64,000 bases of DNA, taken from the NCBI RefSeq assembly GCF_019063845.1, contig NZ_CP077683.1, positions 682,001-746,000 of the forward strand, in the 5' to 3' direction. The DNA comes from Geomonas subterranea (GTDB lineage: Bacteria > Desulfobacterota > Desulfuromonadia > Geobacterales > Geobacteraceae). The notes under the pieces are model-generated. The model ran no database searches, was not told the DNA's origin, and saw only the letters and a program-made list of their open reading frames with translations. The first letter of the stretch is position 1; each line of letters starts with the position of its first letter. This document shows, in pieces, positions 19,788-28,769 of this stretch. The position numbers and the translations under genes are program-made.

Positions 19788-20223
19788 ATGGTTGGAGTAA
19801 TTACCGGTCACCAGTACAACATTGGCTACCTTTGCACCACCAGGCAGGTAGATACCGCCGGTGACACACTCCCCGGGTGTCCCGTCGACGACGATGAGGA
19901 AAGTTGCGTGGCACCTAGTGAGTCCTTTTGGGGTGGAACGCGCGCTTCTCGAGCTTGAAGAAGTGGCGGAATCGGGGGGATTGGGGCGCCGGACCCGCTT
20001 TTATGCGAGAAGGTGGTGGCATTCGTCCAACCTGCACGGGCGCTTCAGCCCGGCGCCTGCGCTGGAACTGAAGCTCAGGCTGCACGTGTCGAAGCAGGTC
20101 TCCCGCATCGCCGCACCCCAGGAGATCATCTTAACTGACTCGATACCCAAGAACAAAAGCGGCAAGATCATGTGCCGTGTCCTGAAGGCACCCCTTAGCG
20201 GGGCGACCCAGGCGACATTTCGA
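19788..20223 (+). pseudogene. Decayed acyl-CoA/acetyl-CoA synthetase (AMP-forming) remnant
   Basis: Three pieces of an adenylate-forming ligase are recognisable in different frames. One frame (19788-19958) reads GDTLPGCPVDDDEE, like the conserved PLPGxxVxxVDDEG region. Another frame from about 19921 reads SPFGVERALLELEEVAESG, like the SPFEVESALLEHPAVAEA region. It continues to AAPQEIILTDSIPKNKSGKI, which is the C-terminal catalytic-lysine motif. Most of the N-terminal domain is missing and the frame is broken, so no active enzyme can be made. It lies directly before an intact acyl carrier protein gene, suggesting that the pair once loaded an acyl group. Confidence 0.75.
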
Positions 20224-20239
20224 CAATGGAGATCTGGAC

Positions 20240-20476
20240 ATGACCACCATAGAACGGGTAAACGCGGTTTTCCGCAACGTCTTTGACGATGACGAGATCG
20301 ATGTGACTCCCGCCATGACCGCAAACGACGTGGAGGGTTGGGATTCGCTTTCGCACGTGAACCTGCTCACCGCCCTGGAGCTCGACTTCGGCATCCGCTT
20401 TTCACGCAAGGAAAGCTTTTCCTTCAAGTGCGTAGGCGACATGCTCTCCTGCATCGAGGCGAAACTGGCGGCGTGA
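20240..20476 (+). CDS. Acyl carrier protein
   Basis: This small carrier protein of 78 residues would be activated by 4'-phosphopantetheine on Ser36 in the motif GWDSLSH. The acidic N-terminal half and the helix after the serine (VNLLTALELDFGIRF) fit the ACP fold. GGAG lies upstream of the ATG. It is not in a fatty-acid gene cluster but inside the polysaccharide operon, next to a broken acyl-activating enzyme and a few kilobases from two hexapeptide acyltransferases. It may carry an acyl group for sugar modification (inference). Confidence 0.88.
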   Translation: MTTIERVNAVFRNVFDDDEIDVTPAMTANDVEGWDSLSHVNLLTALELDFGIRFSRKESFSFKCVGDMLSCIEAKLAA

Positions 20477-20493
20477 ATAACGACAAAGGTTCC

Positions 20494-21696
20494 ATGACAA
20501 ACGCAAAAACCACCATACCGACCTGCGTCACCTGCCATGCCGGCAGCCGGGACCACTACGCGCTTTCTGTCGCCCTGCACGAGGCGAAGTTACTGGAGTG
20601 CCTAGTTACGGACTTCTATACCCCGGACCCCCTGTCAGACTTTTACGGCAAGCGCCGTGTAGCCGGACTCCCCTCAGGCAAGGTAGTGAGCGTCTGGCAG
20701 AACGCGTTGAGGCGCAGGCTCTTTCGTCACGCCTACGACGCCGCCGACACCGAACTCTCAGTGAAAGGGCTGAAGCGCGCCCTGAAGAGCGGCTCGAACC
20801 TCTTTTTCTGCAGCTACACGGCCTTTGAGGCCTTCTCCGCCATCAAGGCCGAAAAGCGCGACAACCTCTGCCTTTTGTTCCAGCTGCACCCGCATCCGGT
20901 GAGCATAAAGCGCATCCTCACCGACGAGATCGAGCTTGTCCCGCAGGCCCGCGACTCCATCATGTCGGAGATCGAGATGGACCCGGATTCACACGTGATG
21001 CAAAGGCTCGTCGAGGAAAGCCGTCTTGCTGACCGCTGCGTGGTGGCGAGCTCCTTCACCAAGGAAACCCTCGTTGAAAACGGCGTGGCGCAGGAGCGGA
21101 TCAGGGTCGTTCCCTACGGCGTCGACGCAGGCCGCTTCACGCGAAAAGCCGACTATGACCTCTCCGGCAAGGCGTTGAACCTCCTCTTCGTCGGCCAGAT
21201 GGTGCAGAGAAAGGGTCTTTACTACCTCCTGGAGGCGATCAAGGCGCTCGGCTCGGACCGGGTGAACCTGACCATCGTCGGGCGGGGGCACATCGACCAC
21301 AACCTCCTTGCTCCCTATCTCGCGAAGTACGACATCAAGGTGAAGATCAACCTTTCGCACGAGGAGCTCCTGCAGGAGATGCACCGAAACGATTGCCTGG
21401 TTTTTCCCTCGCTCATCGAGGGGTTCGGTCACGTGATCCTGGAGGCAATGAGTGCTGGGATTCCCGTAATCTGCACCCCAAATACGGCGGGGAGGGATGT
21501 CTTCCTTTCCGGACACGAAGGGTTCGTAATCCCGATCCGGCGCATGGATCTCCTCGCGGAGAAGATCGAGTGGTGCGCCGGGCACAAGAGAGATTTGAAG
21601 GATATGGGGCTGCAGGCGGCGGAGACGGCGCGCCAGTTCACTTGGGACCGCTTCAAAAACGGGATTCGCGACTTCTACACGGAGGTGACCTCGTGA
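20494..21696 (+). CDS. Family 4 glycosyltransferase
   Basis: This GT-B fold retaining glycosyltransferase has about 400 residues. The C-terminal donor-binding half has LNLLFVGQMVQRKGLYYLLE near 225 and the E-x7-E signature in FPSLIEGFGHVILEAMSAG near 305. The ATG at 20494 is preceded by AAAGG. An alternative GTG at 20473 overlaps the ACP stop and would add 7 residues. Sugar specificity is unknown. Confidence 0.87.
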   Translation: MTNAKTTIPTCVTCHAGSRDHYALSVALHEAKLLECLVTDFYTPDPLSDFYGKRRVAGLPSGKVVSVWQNALRRRLFRHAYDAADTELSVKGLKRALKSGSNLFFCSYTAFEAFSAIKAEKRDNLCLLFQLHPHPVSIKRILTDEIELVPQARDSIMSEIEMDPDSHVMQRLVEESRLADRCVVASSFTKETLVENGVAQERIRVVPYGVDAGRFTRKADYDLSGKALNLLFVGQMVQRKGLYYLLEAIKALGSDRVNLTIVGRGHIDHNLLAPYLAKYDIKVKINLSHEELLQEMHRNDCLVFPSLIEGFGHVILEAMSAGIPVICTPNTAGRDVFLSGHEGFVIPIRRMDLLAEKIEWCAGHKRDLKDMGLQAAETARQFTWDRFKNGIRDFYTEVTS

Positions 21697-22835
21697 AGCC
21701 CCGGCTCACCTTCTACACGAACATACCGTCCCCCTACAATATCGATTTTTTCGAGGCGCTAACCGAGCACTTCGACCTGGGGGTCGTCTACTACTCCTCC
21801 ATCGAGTCGGACCGGCAGTGGACCCTCGTGGAGGACCAGGCGAGGTACAAAAGGATCTGCCTGGAGAACAACCTCATCGCGCGATTGATTCAGAAGGTGA
21901 AGAGCGACTTCCACTTCAGTAACGCGATCTTCAGGCAGGCTTTCACCGACGACGCCCGTTTCGTCGTGGCAAGCGGCAACTACTACCTCCCGAATACCGT
22001 CGCCGTCCTTCTGATCTCGAAGTTGCGCGGCAAGGTGATCCTCTGGTTCGGGGAGCGGCTTTTCACATCGCGCTCGAAGCTCCGGTTCCTGTTCAAGAAG
22101 ATGCTTATGTTGCCCCTTAGGAACTGCTGCAAGGAGGTACTTTGCATCGGTGACGCCGCTGCCTCAAGTTACCGGGCGCACGGGGTGAAGCGCCCGATGG
22201 AGATCGTCCCCTATAACATCAACGATAGCCGGTATAAGAAGGAGGCGCTCGATCCTGTCCGGCTTGAGCGGATTCGCGCGGAGCTCAATCCGGACGGGAA
22301 ATGTGTCGTTATCACCTCGGGCTCGCTCATTCACAGAAAGGGGATGGACGTAGCCATCGAGGCTTTTTGTACCCTCCCGGAACTGTTGAGGCAGGATGCG
22401 GAACTCTGGATCATGGGCGATGGGGAGCTGCGTGCTGAGCTTGAGGCGCGGGTGAACGGGCGGGGCAGGGTGGTGTTTCTCGGTTTCAAGGAAAAGGAAG
22501 AGATTCCATACCTGTACGGGCTCTCCGACCTGTTCCTCTTCTGCAGCCGCTATGACGGATGGGGGGTGGTGGTGAACGAGGCGATGTCGGCCTCCCTGCC
22601 GGTGGTGTTGAGCGACCGGGTGGTCGCTTCGCAGCTGGTGGTGGAAGGAAAGGGTGGATACGTCTGCGCCTCGGACTCTGTAGCCGACTTCCGCGCCGCC
22701 TTGGAAAAGGTTGTTAGAGACCCAGCCCTGCGGCGGGCTATGGGTGAATTCAACGCGCAGCAGGCGGCTAGGTGGAATTCCGCCTCGATGGCCGCGAAGG
22801 TTCTGGAGATTTGCGGGAAATATGGACAATTTTGA
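21693..22835 (+). CDS. Family 4 glycosyltransferase
   Basis: This GT-B fold transferase has 380 residues. The N-terminal domain begins LTFYTNIPSPYNIDFFEALTE, a form common in GT4 enzymes of polysaccharide clusters. The C-terminal domain shows TSGSLIHRKGMDVAIEAF near 205 and SRYDGWGVVVNEAMSASLPV near 280, which is the E-x7-E-like region. GTG 21693 overlaps the previous stop and follows GGAGG by 7 bases. Its stop overlaps the next gene by 14 bases. The acceptor and donor sugars are unknown. Confidence 0.86.
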   Translation: MKPRLTFYTNIPSPYNIDFFEALTEHFDLGVVYYSSIESDRQWTLVEDQARYKRICLENNLIARLIQKVKSDFHFSNAIFRQAFTDDARFVVASGNYYLPNTVAVLLISKLRGKVILWFGERLFTSRSKLRFLFKKMLMLPLRNCCKEVLCIGDAAASSYRAHGVKRPMEIVPYNINDSRYKKEALDPVRLERIRAELNPDGKCVVITSGSLIHRKGMDVAIEAFCTLPELLRQDAELWIMGDGELRAELEARVNGRGRVVFLGFKEKEEIPYLYGLSDLFLFCSRYDGWGVVVNEAMSASLPVVLSDRVVASQLVVEGKGGYVCASDSVADFRAALEKVVRDPALRRAMGEFNAQQAARWNSASMAAKVLEICGKYGQF

Positions 22836-24159
22836 GTTTATCCTCATACCGGTGACCACTCTTATTTTCCTGCTCGCCTTCGGTGCTGCGTTCTGGAAAG
22901 GGGGGGCGCGCAACCACGTCTTTTACATCTTCGTGTTGGCCGTCCAGGCGTATTACCTCTTCCTTTGCCCGGTGGTCTACTTCAACGCCGGCCAGTTCTA
23001 TGCGGTGAACGCCTATGTGGCGCGGTATTTCGGCATTGGCCTTCTGCAGATCCTTCTGCACCTCTGCTTCTTCCTGATCGGCTACTGGATCGTTAACAAG
23101 GGGAGGAGGCTCCCCCCTGACGGGGACCTGGACTTCCCCCCGCCGGACTGCCGGGAGATGATGAGGTACCGCGTGGTGGGGCTCTTCGCCTTTTTGTACC
23201 TGGTCATCTTCTTCAACACCCTTTCTGAGGGGTTCAATCTGATCGACATCATCGTCGGCAAGGTGGAAGAGAACACCATGGGGCTCAAGGGGGGGAGCTA
23301 CTTCCTGCAGAACTTTGCCGATTCGCTGATCACTCTCGTGATAGCGGCTTATTACTACCGGATCGGCGGCAGGTACGTTACGGCGATGACGCTGGTGGCC
23401 TTTCCGCTGTTTCTGGTGCTGGGCTTCAGGTACCGCCTGATCCTCACCATTTTCGGCCTGTTCATGGCCTACATCCACCGCAAGGGGATCAGCAAGGCGC
23501 GTGTCTTGAGCTATCTCACGGTTGTCGTGGTCTTCTTGTACTTCGTGATGTTCCTCACCCTGAACAGGACGGCTTTCTTCACCCATCAGTACGACAAGAT
23601 CAACTACAACCCCGCCGACTTCCCCTACACCGCCCTTGTGGACCAGGCGCGCGGCTCCATGGTCGACTTCGCCCTTTACCAGGCGGTTGCTGACGGCGTG
23701 GTGGAGAGGGACAACGGCCGGACCATGTTTCTTTACATCGTAATCAAGGCGGTGCCTGCGAACTTTTTCCCCGGCGGCGAGAAGCCGTACCCCCCACCTC
23801 TGCTTCTGGGCATCGACCGGGCCATCAGTGCTGGGCGCGAGGTGGGCGAGGCGGCCACGGCGCTGGGGGGACTTTTCTTCGGCTTCGGCTATCTCGGGAT
23901 CTACATAGGTGGGCTCTGCCACGGGCTCGCCGTAGGCTTTGCGCAGCGCCGCGCCCGCATGGGAGGATTGTATGGCGGACTTGCCGGGATCGCGGTCTCA
24001 CTGGTGCTTTTCCAGTGGCTTACGAGGGGGTACTTCCCGCAGGCGGTGGACCACCTGGTGTACCTGTCGTTCCCGGTGGTTGCCCTGAAGTTCATGACCA
24101 GGAAAATAGAGAAACGACTGAATCTGTCCCTCCCCCAGGGAGAGGGCGTGCCGGGCTAG
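22822..24159 (+). CDS. wzy: Probable Wzy-type O-antigen/polysaccharide polymerase
   Basis: This is an integral membrane protein of 445 residues with about 10-12 hydrophobic helices and no soluble catalytic domain. Its features (a large periplasmic loop near residues 240-330, position between glycosyltransferases, co-location with wzx and wzz) fit a Wzy polymerase, which joins repeat units in the periplasm. Wzy proteins have little sequence conservation, so the call rests on topology and context. A GWNFGPF-like or ligase-type motif is not seen. It is the only Wzy candidate I found in the window. Confidence 0.7.
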   Translation: MDNFEFILIPVTTLIFLLAFGAAFWKGGARNHVFYIFVLAVQAYYLFLCPVVYFNAGQFYAVNAYVARYFGIGLLQILLHLCFFLIGYWIVNKGRRLPPDGDLDFPPPDCREMMRYRVVGLFAFLYLVIFFNTLSEGFNLIDIIVGKVEENTMGLKGGSYFLQNFADSLITLVIAAYYYRIGGRYVTAMTLVAFPLFLVLGFRYRLILTIFGLFMAYIHRKGISKARVLSYLTVVVVFLYFVMFLTLNRTAFFTHQYDKINYNPADFPYTALVDQARGSMVDFALYQAVADGVVERDNGRTMFLYIVIKAVPANFFPGGEKPYPPPLLLGIDRAISAGREVGEAATALGGLFFGFGYLGIYIGGLCHGLAVGFAQRRARMGGLYGGLAGIAVSLVLFQWLTRGYFPQAVDHLVYLSFPVVALKFMTRKIEKRLNLSLPQGEGVPG

Positions 24160-24175
24160 GGACAAGGAGGTAGGA

Positions 24176-25390
24176 GTGAACGAGCAGCTGCACCTTTTAT
24201 ACGTGACCCCCTCGGTTTCGAGACTCATCTACGGCATCTTTGAGGTGGAAAGAAACCTGGCGCACCAGCTTTCGGCGCGCGGCATCCCCGTGGACGTTGA
24301 GGGGCTCGTTGACGCGTGCACCGAGGCGGACCTCCCGAGGTGGCGCCCCCTGGTCCCGTCGGTGCACAAGGTGTCGGGGCCGCAGATCGTCGGATACAGT
24401 CCTTCCTTCTACTCGAAGCTCATGGCGTCAAAGGCGAACGTCGGGCACATCCACTCGCTGTGGTCCTACACCACCTACGCCCTTTACAAGTGGGCGAAGG
24501 CGCGCCGTGCACCCTACCTCGTCACGCCGAATGGCATGCTGGACGAGTGGGCCCTGAAAAACTCCAAGTGGAAGAAGGACATCGCCCGCTTCGTCTGCAT
24601 CGACAAGATACTGAAGGAGGCATCCTGCATCCAGGTGAACACAATGGCCGAGTACGAGTCGGTGCGAAAGCTCGGGCTAAAGAACCCCGTCTGTGTTGTG
24701 AATAACGGGGTTAATCTTCCGGACCTCTCTCTTTCGCACGCCTCCCCCTGGCGCGACCTCTCTGACACGAAAGGAAAGAAGGTTCTTTTGTACCTGAGCC
24801 GAATCCACCACAAAAAGGGGGTGCACCTCCTCTTGCAGGCCTGGAAGGAGCTTATAGAGCGCAATATCCGAGGGAGCGAAGAGTGGCACTTGGCCGTGGT
24901 CGGCTTCAAGTTCGATAACAACGCCTACGAAAAAGAGCTTCTCTCTTTCATAAAGGACAACGGGATGAGCGGGCGGGTCTCCACCCTCGGCGAGCAGCAC
25001 GGCGATGCCATGGGCGATTGCTACTTTTGCTGTGACGCCTTCATCCTCCCCTCTTATAGCGAGGGGGTTCCCATCGCCCCGCTGAACGCTTGGGCCTACG
25101 CCAAGCCGGTCATCGTCACCTCCGGCTGCAACATCGACGAAGGGTACCGGGCAGGTGCAGCCGTCAAAGTCGAGCCGGAGCCTGTCTCGATCAGGGAGGG
25201 GATCGAGGCGCTGATCCAGTCCCCCGCGGCGAAACGCGAGGAGATGGGGCGCAGGGGAAGGGAACTCGTGGAAGCGAAGTTTTCCTGGAACGCCGTGGGA
25301 GAGCAGATGACGGAGGTGTACCAGTGGCTCCTTGATGGCCGGGGGATTCCCACCTCCATGGTCGACGACGGCTCCATGCCGGGAAGGTGA
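24176..25390 (+). CDS. Family 4 glycosyltransferase
   Basis: This GT-B transferase has 404 residues. The N terminus LHLLYVTPSVSRLIYGIFEVERNLAHQL fits the acceptor domain. RAPYLVTPNGMLDEWALKNSKWKK near 120 is characteristic of WcaI/WcaL-like GT4 enzymes. The donor half has LLYLSRIHHKKGVHLLLQAW near 205 and the PSYSEGVPIAPLNAWAYAKPV region near 290. The GTG start at 24176 follows a full AAGGAGG. Sugar specificity is unknown. Confidence 0.86.
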   Translation: MNEQLHLLYVTPSVSRLIYGIFEVERNLAHQLSARGIPVDVEGLVDACTEADLPRWRPLVPSVHKVSGPQIVGYSPSFYSKLMASKANVGHIHSLWSYTTYALYKWAKARRAPYLVTPNGMLDEWALKNSKWKKDIARFVCIDKILKEASCIQVNTMAEYESVRKLGLKNPVCVVNNGVNLPDLSLSHASPWRDLSDTKGKKVLLYLSRIHHKKGVHLLLQAWKELIERNIRGSEEWHLAVVGFKFDNNAYEKELLSFIKDNGMSGRVSTLGEQHGDAMGDCYFCCDAFILPSYSEGVPIAPLNAWAYAKPVIVTSGCNIDEGYRAGAAVKVEPEPVSIREGIEALIQSPAAKREEMGRRGRELVEAKFSWNAVGEQMTEVYQWLLDGRGIPTSMVDDGSMPGR

Positions 25391-25408
25391 GGGAACGCAG
25401 AGGTGGAT

Positions 25409-25963
25409 ATGAGGAAGAGGGTGGAACTCGGCAGATTCGACAATAGCTGGTACAACCCCGGCAGGGGGGGGGGCTTGCGCCTCATCTGGTACTTCACGAA
25501 CCTGATTTTCTTCCAGAGCTATTTCTTCCCTGTATACGGATTAAAGACGAAGATCCTCCGGCTTTTCGGAGCGGAAGTGGGGAAGAATCTGGTCATCAAG
25601 CCCTCGGTGAACGTCAAGTACCCCTGGAACCTGAAGATCGGCAACGATGTATGGATTGGGGAGAATGTCTGGATCGACAGCCTTGCGCAGGTGACCATCG
25701 GGAGTGACGTATGCATCTCGCAGGGGGCGATGCTTCTTACCGGGAACCACGACTACAAAAAATCCACCTTCGACCTAATGCTCGGGGAGATCGTCCTAGA
25801 GGACGGGGTTTGGGTTGGGGCTCAAAGCACGGTCTGTCCCGGAGTCCATTGTCGCTCACACAGCATCCTGTCGGTGGGATCTGTGGCTTCGAAGGACCTC
25901 GAGGAATACGCAATTTACCAGGGAATACCCGCCGTCAAGGTGAGGGAGAGGGTGATTGACTAG
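25409..25963 (+). CDS. wcaF: Colanic acid WcaF-like acetyltransferase
   Basis: This left-handed beta-helix O-acetyltransferase has 184 residues. It begins FDNSWYNPGRGG, the usual WcaF start, followed by a hydrophobic segment (LIWYFTNLIFFQSYFF). Hexapeptide coils run from IKPSVNVKYPWNLKIGNDVW to the catalytic-His region ISQGAMLLTGNHDY near 112. A family-typical end (AIYQGIPAVKVRERV) follows. ATG 25409 is preceded by CAGAGG. It probably O-acetylates the glycan repeat unit. The next gene starts immediately after its stop. Confidence 0.85.
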   Translation: MRKRVELGRFDNSWYNPGRGGGLRLIWYFTNLIFFQSYFFPVYGLKTKILRLFGAEVGKNLVIKPSVNVKYPWNLKIGNDVWIGENVWIDSLAQVTIGSDVCISQGAMLLTGNHDYKKSTFDLMLGEIVLEDGVWVGAQSTVCPGVHCRSHSILSVGSVASKDLEEYAIYQGIPAVKVRERVID

Positions 25964-26722
25964 ATGAAGATTTCCATTATCACGGTGGTCTACAACAACC
26001 GGAAGTACATCGCCGACTGCATCCGCTCGGTCTCGGGGCAGACGCACAAGGACATCGAGTACATCGTGGTCGACGGCGGTTCGAAAGACGGCACTGTTGA
26101 CGTGATCCGTGAGCACGAGTCGGCGATCACCAACTGGACCAGTGAGCGGGATAGCGGCATCTACGACGCAATGAACAAGGGGGTGAGCCGTGCCACCGGC
26201 GAGGTGGTGGGGCTTTTGAACGCCGACGACGTCTATTATGACGACAGCGTGCTGGCCACCGTGGCCGACGTCATGCAAGACCATACAGTAGACGCCTGCT
26301 ATGCCGATCTCACCTACGTGGACAGCGATGACCTTGACAAAACCGTCCGCTTCTGGCGCTCCGAGCAGTATAAGCCGGGGTACTTCCGCAAGGGTTGGGT
26401 GCCGGCGCATCCTACCTTCTTCGTGAGAAGGAGAGTGTACCAAAAGTACGGTCTCTTCGATCTCGACTACCGCCTGGCCGCCGACTTTGAGCTGATGGCG
26501 CGCTTTCTGGAGCGACATCAAGTGAAAGGCGTTTACATTCCACGCATCTTCGTGAAAATGCGGGTCGGCGGTGCTACCAACAAGTCCGTCTCCAACATCG
26601 TGAAGCAGAACGTGGAGATCGTCAGGGCCTGCAAGAAAAACGGTATTGACATGTCGCTGGTAAGTTTCGCACGCAACAAGGTGGTGGACCGTTTAAGGCA
26701 GTTTCTCGTCAAGCCCTGCTGA
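25964..26722 (+). CDS. Family 2 glycosyltransferase (WcaE-like)
   Basis: This GT-A transferase has 252 residues. Motifs are SIITVVYNNRKYIADCIRSV at the start, YIVVDGGSKDGT near 32, SGIYDAMNKGVSRATGEVVG near 65 and the LNADD metal-binding motif near 85. WVPAHPTFFVRRRVYQKYG near 143 is typical of the small WcaE-type enzymes. It starts on the base after the wcaF stop, so the two genes are likely coupled. Confidence 0.88.
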   Translation: MKISIITVVYNNRKYIADCIRSVSGQTHKDIEYIVVDGGSKDGTVDVIREHESAITNWTSERDSGIYDAMNKGVSRATGEVVGLLNADDVYYDDSVLATVADVMQDHTVDACYADLTYVDSDDLDKTVRFWRSEQYKPGYFRKGWVPAHPTFFVRRRVYQKYGLFDLDYRLAADFELMARFLERHQVKGVYIPRIFVKMRVGGATNKSVSNIVKQNVEIVRACKKNGIDMSLVSFARNKVVDRLRQFLVKPC

Positions 26723-26754
26723 GAGGGCGCAACAAGGGTCGAATCGGGGGCAGG

Positions 26755-27699
26755 ATGCAAAAAAGGGGTAACTGTCTTGTTCTAGGAGGATGCGGCTTCA
26801 TCGGCTCCCACCTAAGCGAAGCACTTTTGGCATGCGGCCATTTCGTGCGCATTTTCGATAAGCGCAACGTAAACACGGCGAACATCGCCGCCTTCAAAGA
26901 CCGGGTCGAGCTGGTCACCGGCGATTTCATGAACGAGGACGAACTTCGCGGCGTGCTCAAGGACATCGACGTGGTTGTGCACCTGGTCAGCATGACGCTC
27001 CCCAAGTCCTCCAACGACAACATGATCTACGACGTCGAGACGAACCTAAGCGGAACCCTGCGGCTTTTGAACTTGGCTCGGCAGCAGGGGGTCTCGAAGG
27101 TCGTCTACGCCTCCTCCGGCGGCACAGTCTACGGCGTTCCGCAGTTCCAGCCCATAACCGAGAGCCACCCGGTCGATCCGCTCTGCTCCTACGGCATCAC
27201 GAAGCTTGCCACGGAAAAATACCTGCATCTGTACCGGCACCTCTACGGACTGGACTACACGGTGCTCCGCATCGCGAACCCCTACGGGGAGCGGCAGGAT
27301 CCGGCCTCCGGGCAAGGGGCAGTAACGACCTTCGTCTGGCGGGCACTGTCCGGCGAGCCGATCGTGATCTGGGGGGACGGCTCGGTTGCCAGGGACTTCC
27401 TCCACATCTCGGATCTCGTGGACGCCTTTCTGCGGGTCATCCATGGGGGCACCCCCTCCCGGGTCTACAACATCGGATGCGGTGAGCCCTGCACCCTCAA
27501 CCGCCTGGTCGAGGTGATCGGCAGGGTTACGGGCACGAAGCCATCTGTGGAATACAAGCCGGTCCGCAAGCTCGATGTCCCCGTCAACTATCTTGATGTG
27601 ACACTGGCGAGGGAGGAACTCGGCTGGACGCCCCGGCTCGACCTAGATCAGGGGATTGCACGCCTGGCTAGGTACGTCCGCGCGGAACTCAACAGGTGA
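26755..27699 (+). CDS. NAD-dependent sugar epimerase (GalE-like)
   Basis: This short-chain dehydrogenase family protein has 314 residues. NAD binding is shown by LVLGGCGFIGSHL near residue 9. The catalytic triad lies in YASSGGTVYG near 118 (Ser) and SYGITKLATEK near 142 (Tyr and Lys). The substrate-binding segment RIANPYGERQD near 170 matches UDP-glucose or UDP-GlcNAc 4-epimerases. It could provide a galactose-type donor. The substrate cannot be fixed from sequence. Its stop overlaps the following GTG. Confidence 0.82.
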   Translation: MQKRGNCLVLGGCGFIGSHLSEALLACGHFVRIFDKRNVNTANIAAFKDRVELVTGDFMNEDELRGVLKDIDVVVHLVSMTLPKSSNDNMIYDVETNLSGTLRLLNLARQQGVSKVVYASSGGTVYGVPQFQPITESHPVDPLCSYGITKLATEKYLHLYRHLYGLDYTVLRIANPYGERQDPASGQGAVTTFVWRALSGEPIVIWGDGSVARDFLHISDLVDAFLRVIHGGTPSRVYNIGCGEPCTLNRLVEVIGRVTGTKPSVEYKPVRKLDVPVNYLDVTLAREELGWTPRLDLDQGIARLARYVRAELNR

Positions 27700-28706
27700 G
27701 CATGCCCTGTGTCCTCGTAACCGGCGCCACCGGCTTCGTAGGGAGGCGCCTCTGCGCAGAACTCATGGCCCGTGGCTGCGCGGTGCGCGGTACGCTTCTT
27801 CCCGGTGAGAAAGCGGAGTCCCTCATCGAAGGTGTGCGCCCGGCCCCCATCGAGCCCATGGGACCGGAGACCGCGTGGGCGGAAGCCCTCCACGGCGTGG
27901 AGACGCTGGTGCATCTGGCCGCGCGGGTCCATGTCATGCGCGAGACGGCTGAGGACCCGCTGAAAGAATTTCGCCGCACCAACACCGAAGGGACCTTAAG
28001 GCTTGCGCGCGAGTGCGCCCGGGCAGGGGTGCGCCGCCTTGTTTTCATGAGCACCATCGGCGTGAACGGCGACGAATCAGGAAACCTCCCCTTCACCGAA
28101 ATAAGCCCTGTCCATCCGCACAACAATTACTCGATTTCGAAGCTTGAGGCGGAGCGCGGTCTTGCCGAAGTGGCGCGGGAGACGGGGCTGGAAGCGGTCA
28201 TCCTGCGTGCACCGCTCGTGTACGGCCCTGGCACCCCGGGGAATTTCTTCACCCTTTTGAAGGCGGTGCAAAAGGGGCTTCCGCTCCCCCTTGCCTCCGT
28301 CGACAACCGCCGCAGCTTACTCTACGTTGGCAATTTGGCCCATGCCCTGATGACCGCGGCCAGTCACCCGAAAGCAGCAGGGGAGCTTTATCTCGTCTCC
28401 GACGGTGAAGACGTCTCCACGCCGTCCTTGATCCGGACTTTAGCAGAGGGGATGGAGAAAAAGGCGCGTCTGCTCCCTTTCCCCACCTCTCTTTTGCGGC
28501 TTGTGGGAGAAGCGGCCGGGCGGGGGGGGGCGGTGCGGAGCCTCGTCGCCTCGCTCCAAGTCGACAGCGGCAGGATCCGTCAGGAGCTTGACTGGCAGCC
28601 GATCGTCGGCGCGCGGGAGGCGCTTCTGCAAACGGCGCGCTGGCACGCGAAAGAGCAAATTGACCTGGGAGACTGCCTGGTAGAGGGACGCGCGTGGAGG
28701 CGGTGA
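27696..28706 (+). CDS. NAD-dependent epimerase/4-reductase (WbpV/WbpK-like)
   Basis: This extended SDR protein has 336 residues. VTGATGFVGRRL near 8 binds NAD(P). STIGVNGDE near 120 and NNYSISKLEAERGL near 140 give the Ser, Tyr and Lys of the active site. RAPLVYGPGTPGNF near 170 and the overall plan resemble WbpV/WbpK, which make UDP-N-acetyl-fucosamine or -quinovosamine from the 4-keto product of a WbpM-type enzyme. A WbpM-like gene lies at 45407-47353, and a WecA-like transferase converges on this gene. GTG 27696 overlaps the previous stop; ATG 27702 is an alternative. It is the last gene of the forward operon. Confidence 0.82.
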   Translation: MSMPCVLVTGATGFVGRRLCAELMARGCAVRGTLLPGEKAESLIEGVRPAPIEPMGPETAWAEALHGVETLVHLAARVHVMRETAEDPLKEFRRTNTEGTLRLARECARAGVRRLVFMSTIGVNGDESGNLPFTEISPVHPHNNYSISKLEAERGLAEVARETGLEAVILRAPLVYGPGTPGNFFTLLKAVQKGLPLPLASVDNRRSLLYVGNLAHALMTAASHPKAAGELYLVSDGEDVSTPSLIRTLAEGMEKKARLLPFPTSLLRLVGEAAGRGGAVRSLVASLQVDSGRIRQELDWQPIVGAREALLQTARWHAKEQIDLGDCLVEGRAWRR

Positions 28707-28739
28707 AGCCATAAAGGGCGGAGGAATTGCTATCGGAAT

Positions 28740-28769
28740 GGCCGGGTATTCACCCGGCCGTTTTCGTTT
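28740..28769. terminator. Bidirectional terminator between convergent operons
   Basis: GGCCGGGT at 28740-28747 pairs perfectly with ACCCGGCC at 28752-28759 around ATTC, followed by GTTTTCGTTT. It ends the forward operon. The hairpin overlaps the last codons of the reverse WecA-like gene, so it lies too close to that gene to be its own typical terminator. Confidence 0.85.

Noticed and set aside
22768..23922. 384-residue minus-strand reading frame opposite the Wzy candidate
   Set aside because: It is rich in His, Glu and Val with no domain, while the plus strand encodes a clear polytopic membrane protein.
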